Assembly: GCA_951812665.1 (NCBI GenBank)
Contig: CATOST010000018.1
Location: forward strand, 248,001-312,000
Reading direction: 5' to 3'
DNA from: an uncultured Acidobacteriota bacterium
Lineage (GTDB): Bacteria; Acidobacteriota; UBA6911; RPQK01; JAJDTT01
Length of the DNA: 64,000 bases
Under the pieces are notes generated by a model. That model worked only from the letters and a program-made list of their open reading frames with translations. It ran no database searches and had not been told where the DNA came from. Of the stretch, positions 63,679 through 64,000 are shown piece by piece. Position 1 is the first letter of the stretch; each line of letters opens with the position of its first letter. Both the position numbers and the translations under genes were made by a program.

Positions 63679-64000
63679 TTGAGTGAGCCCGTAAAAGACA
63701 TGGATACGGAAGACATCCAATTAGAGATGGGCCGGATCGAGGCCCTCTACAGAGAGCGTGTTCTGGGCGGACGCGTACGCATTGTGAGCCTGCCGGGAAG
63801 GAAATGCCGCCCCCGGATCATGGACACCATTCTGGGTTTTGAGATCCGTGCAGGATCCAGGAAAATCGCTTGTCCCGACATGGCCAGCGCCCGCTATCTT
63901 GTGATCTTCACCGAGTTGGGACTGGACCGGGTCTGCATCCCCTATGACCCCACGCGGACCGCCAGGATCCTTCCCGAATTGGAGCACTCCTTCCGTCGGG
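63679..64000 (+). CDS. hypothetical protein, 3' partial
   Basis: An open frame runs to the window end without a stop, from TTG 63679 (AGGAGGG 10 bp upstream) or ATG 63700. Visible 107 residues begin LSEPVKDMDTEDIQLEMGRI, then RIVSLPGRKCRPRIMDTILG and ASARYLVIFTELGLDRV, with codon use like the neighbours. I do not recognise the family. The ribosome binding site and lack of stops support it as a true gene. Confidence 0.6.
   Translation, partial: MSEPVKDMDTEDIQLEMGRIEALYRERVLGGRVRIVSLPGRKCRPRIMDTILGFEIRAGSRKIACPDMASARYLVIFTELGLDRVCIPYDPTRTARILPELEHSFRR

Overview
High-GC, gene-dense bacterial chromosome, about 64 kb. A Gram-negative cell plan is indicated by MlaE/F/D, BamD and LolA/LolD-like genes and several lipoproteins. 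A protein at 11.1-12.9 kb fits the VWFA-related family described mainly from Acidobacteria. Together with Tat-exported oxidoreductases, FG-GAP propellers, a sulfatase and a sialidase, this points to a free-living or host-associated Acidobacteriota lineage. That placement is an inference; there is no rRNA here to confirm it.

Layout. 1-7.8 kb: an aerotolerance (bat) operon, running from a cut DUF4381-like gene through batA, batB, batC, batD and batE to an ankyrin gene. Most junctions are ATGA/GTGA overlaps. A small membrane protein and a 158-bp repeat interrupt it. 7.8-9.7 kb: a REP-associated (HUH/Y1) transposase island between two diverged direct copies of an ankyrin-end/sulfatase-end junction. 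9.7-18 kb: sulfatase, VWFA-related protein, small phosphatase, a 14-repeat propeller protein, an amidohydrolase remnant and a carboxypeptidase-regulatory-like protein. 19-22.4 kb: tRNA-Cys(GCA) and bioF-bioD-bioA. 22.5-33 kb: infA with a basic N-terminal extension, then PQQ-like propeller, Gfo/Idh/MocA, large esterase-like, SGNH hydrolase and sialidase genes. 33-34 kb: a decayed DUF433/PIN-like toxin-antitoxin locus. 34-36 kb: thyA-folA-methyltransferase. 36-44.4 kb: sugar/acid catabolism-type oxidoreductases and isomerases, a DUF1501 protein and a class-V aminotransferase. 44.4-56 kb: two minus-strand housekeeping runs, valS-nadC-birA-ftsY and aroC-def-fmt-rsmB-PASTA-rpe-bamD. 56.5-61 kb: mlaE-mlaF-mlaD, a CDP-alcohol phosphatidyltransferase and a LolA-like gene. 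61-63.6 kb: LolD-like ATPase, a lipoprotein and a VTT-domain membrane protein. A gene cut by the right edge follows.

The most unusual content is the interspersed palindromic DNA. Family R1 has four copies, each exactly 158 nt between its terminal CAG and CTG, with no indels. It has a roughly 22-bp closing helix showing compensatory changes. R2 (about 63 nt, two hairpins) has three copies and R3 (37-42 nt hairpin) has two. RAYT-type GGGGACAGT motifs are scattered across the window. Several copies form the ends of proteins: an R1 tail on the aminotransferase, an R1 base pair set containing the SDR stop codon, an R2 tail on RsmB, and an R3-encoded N-terminus on Fmt.
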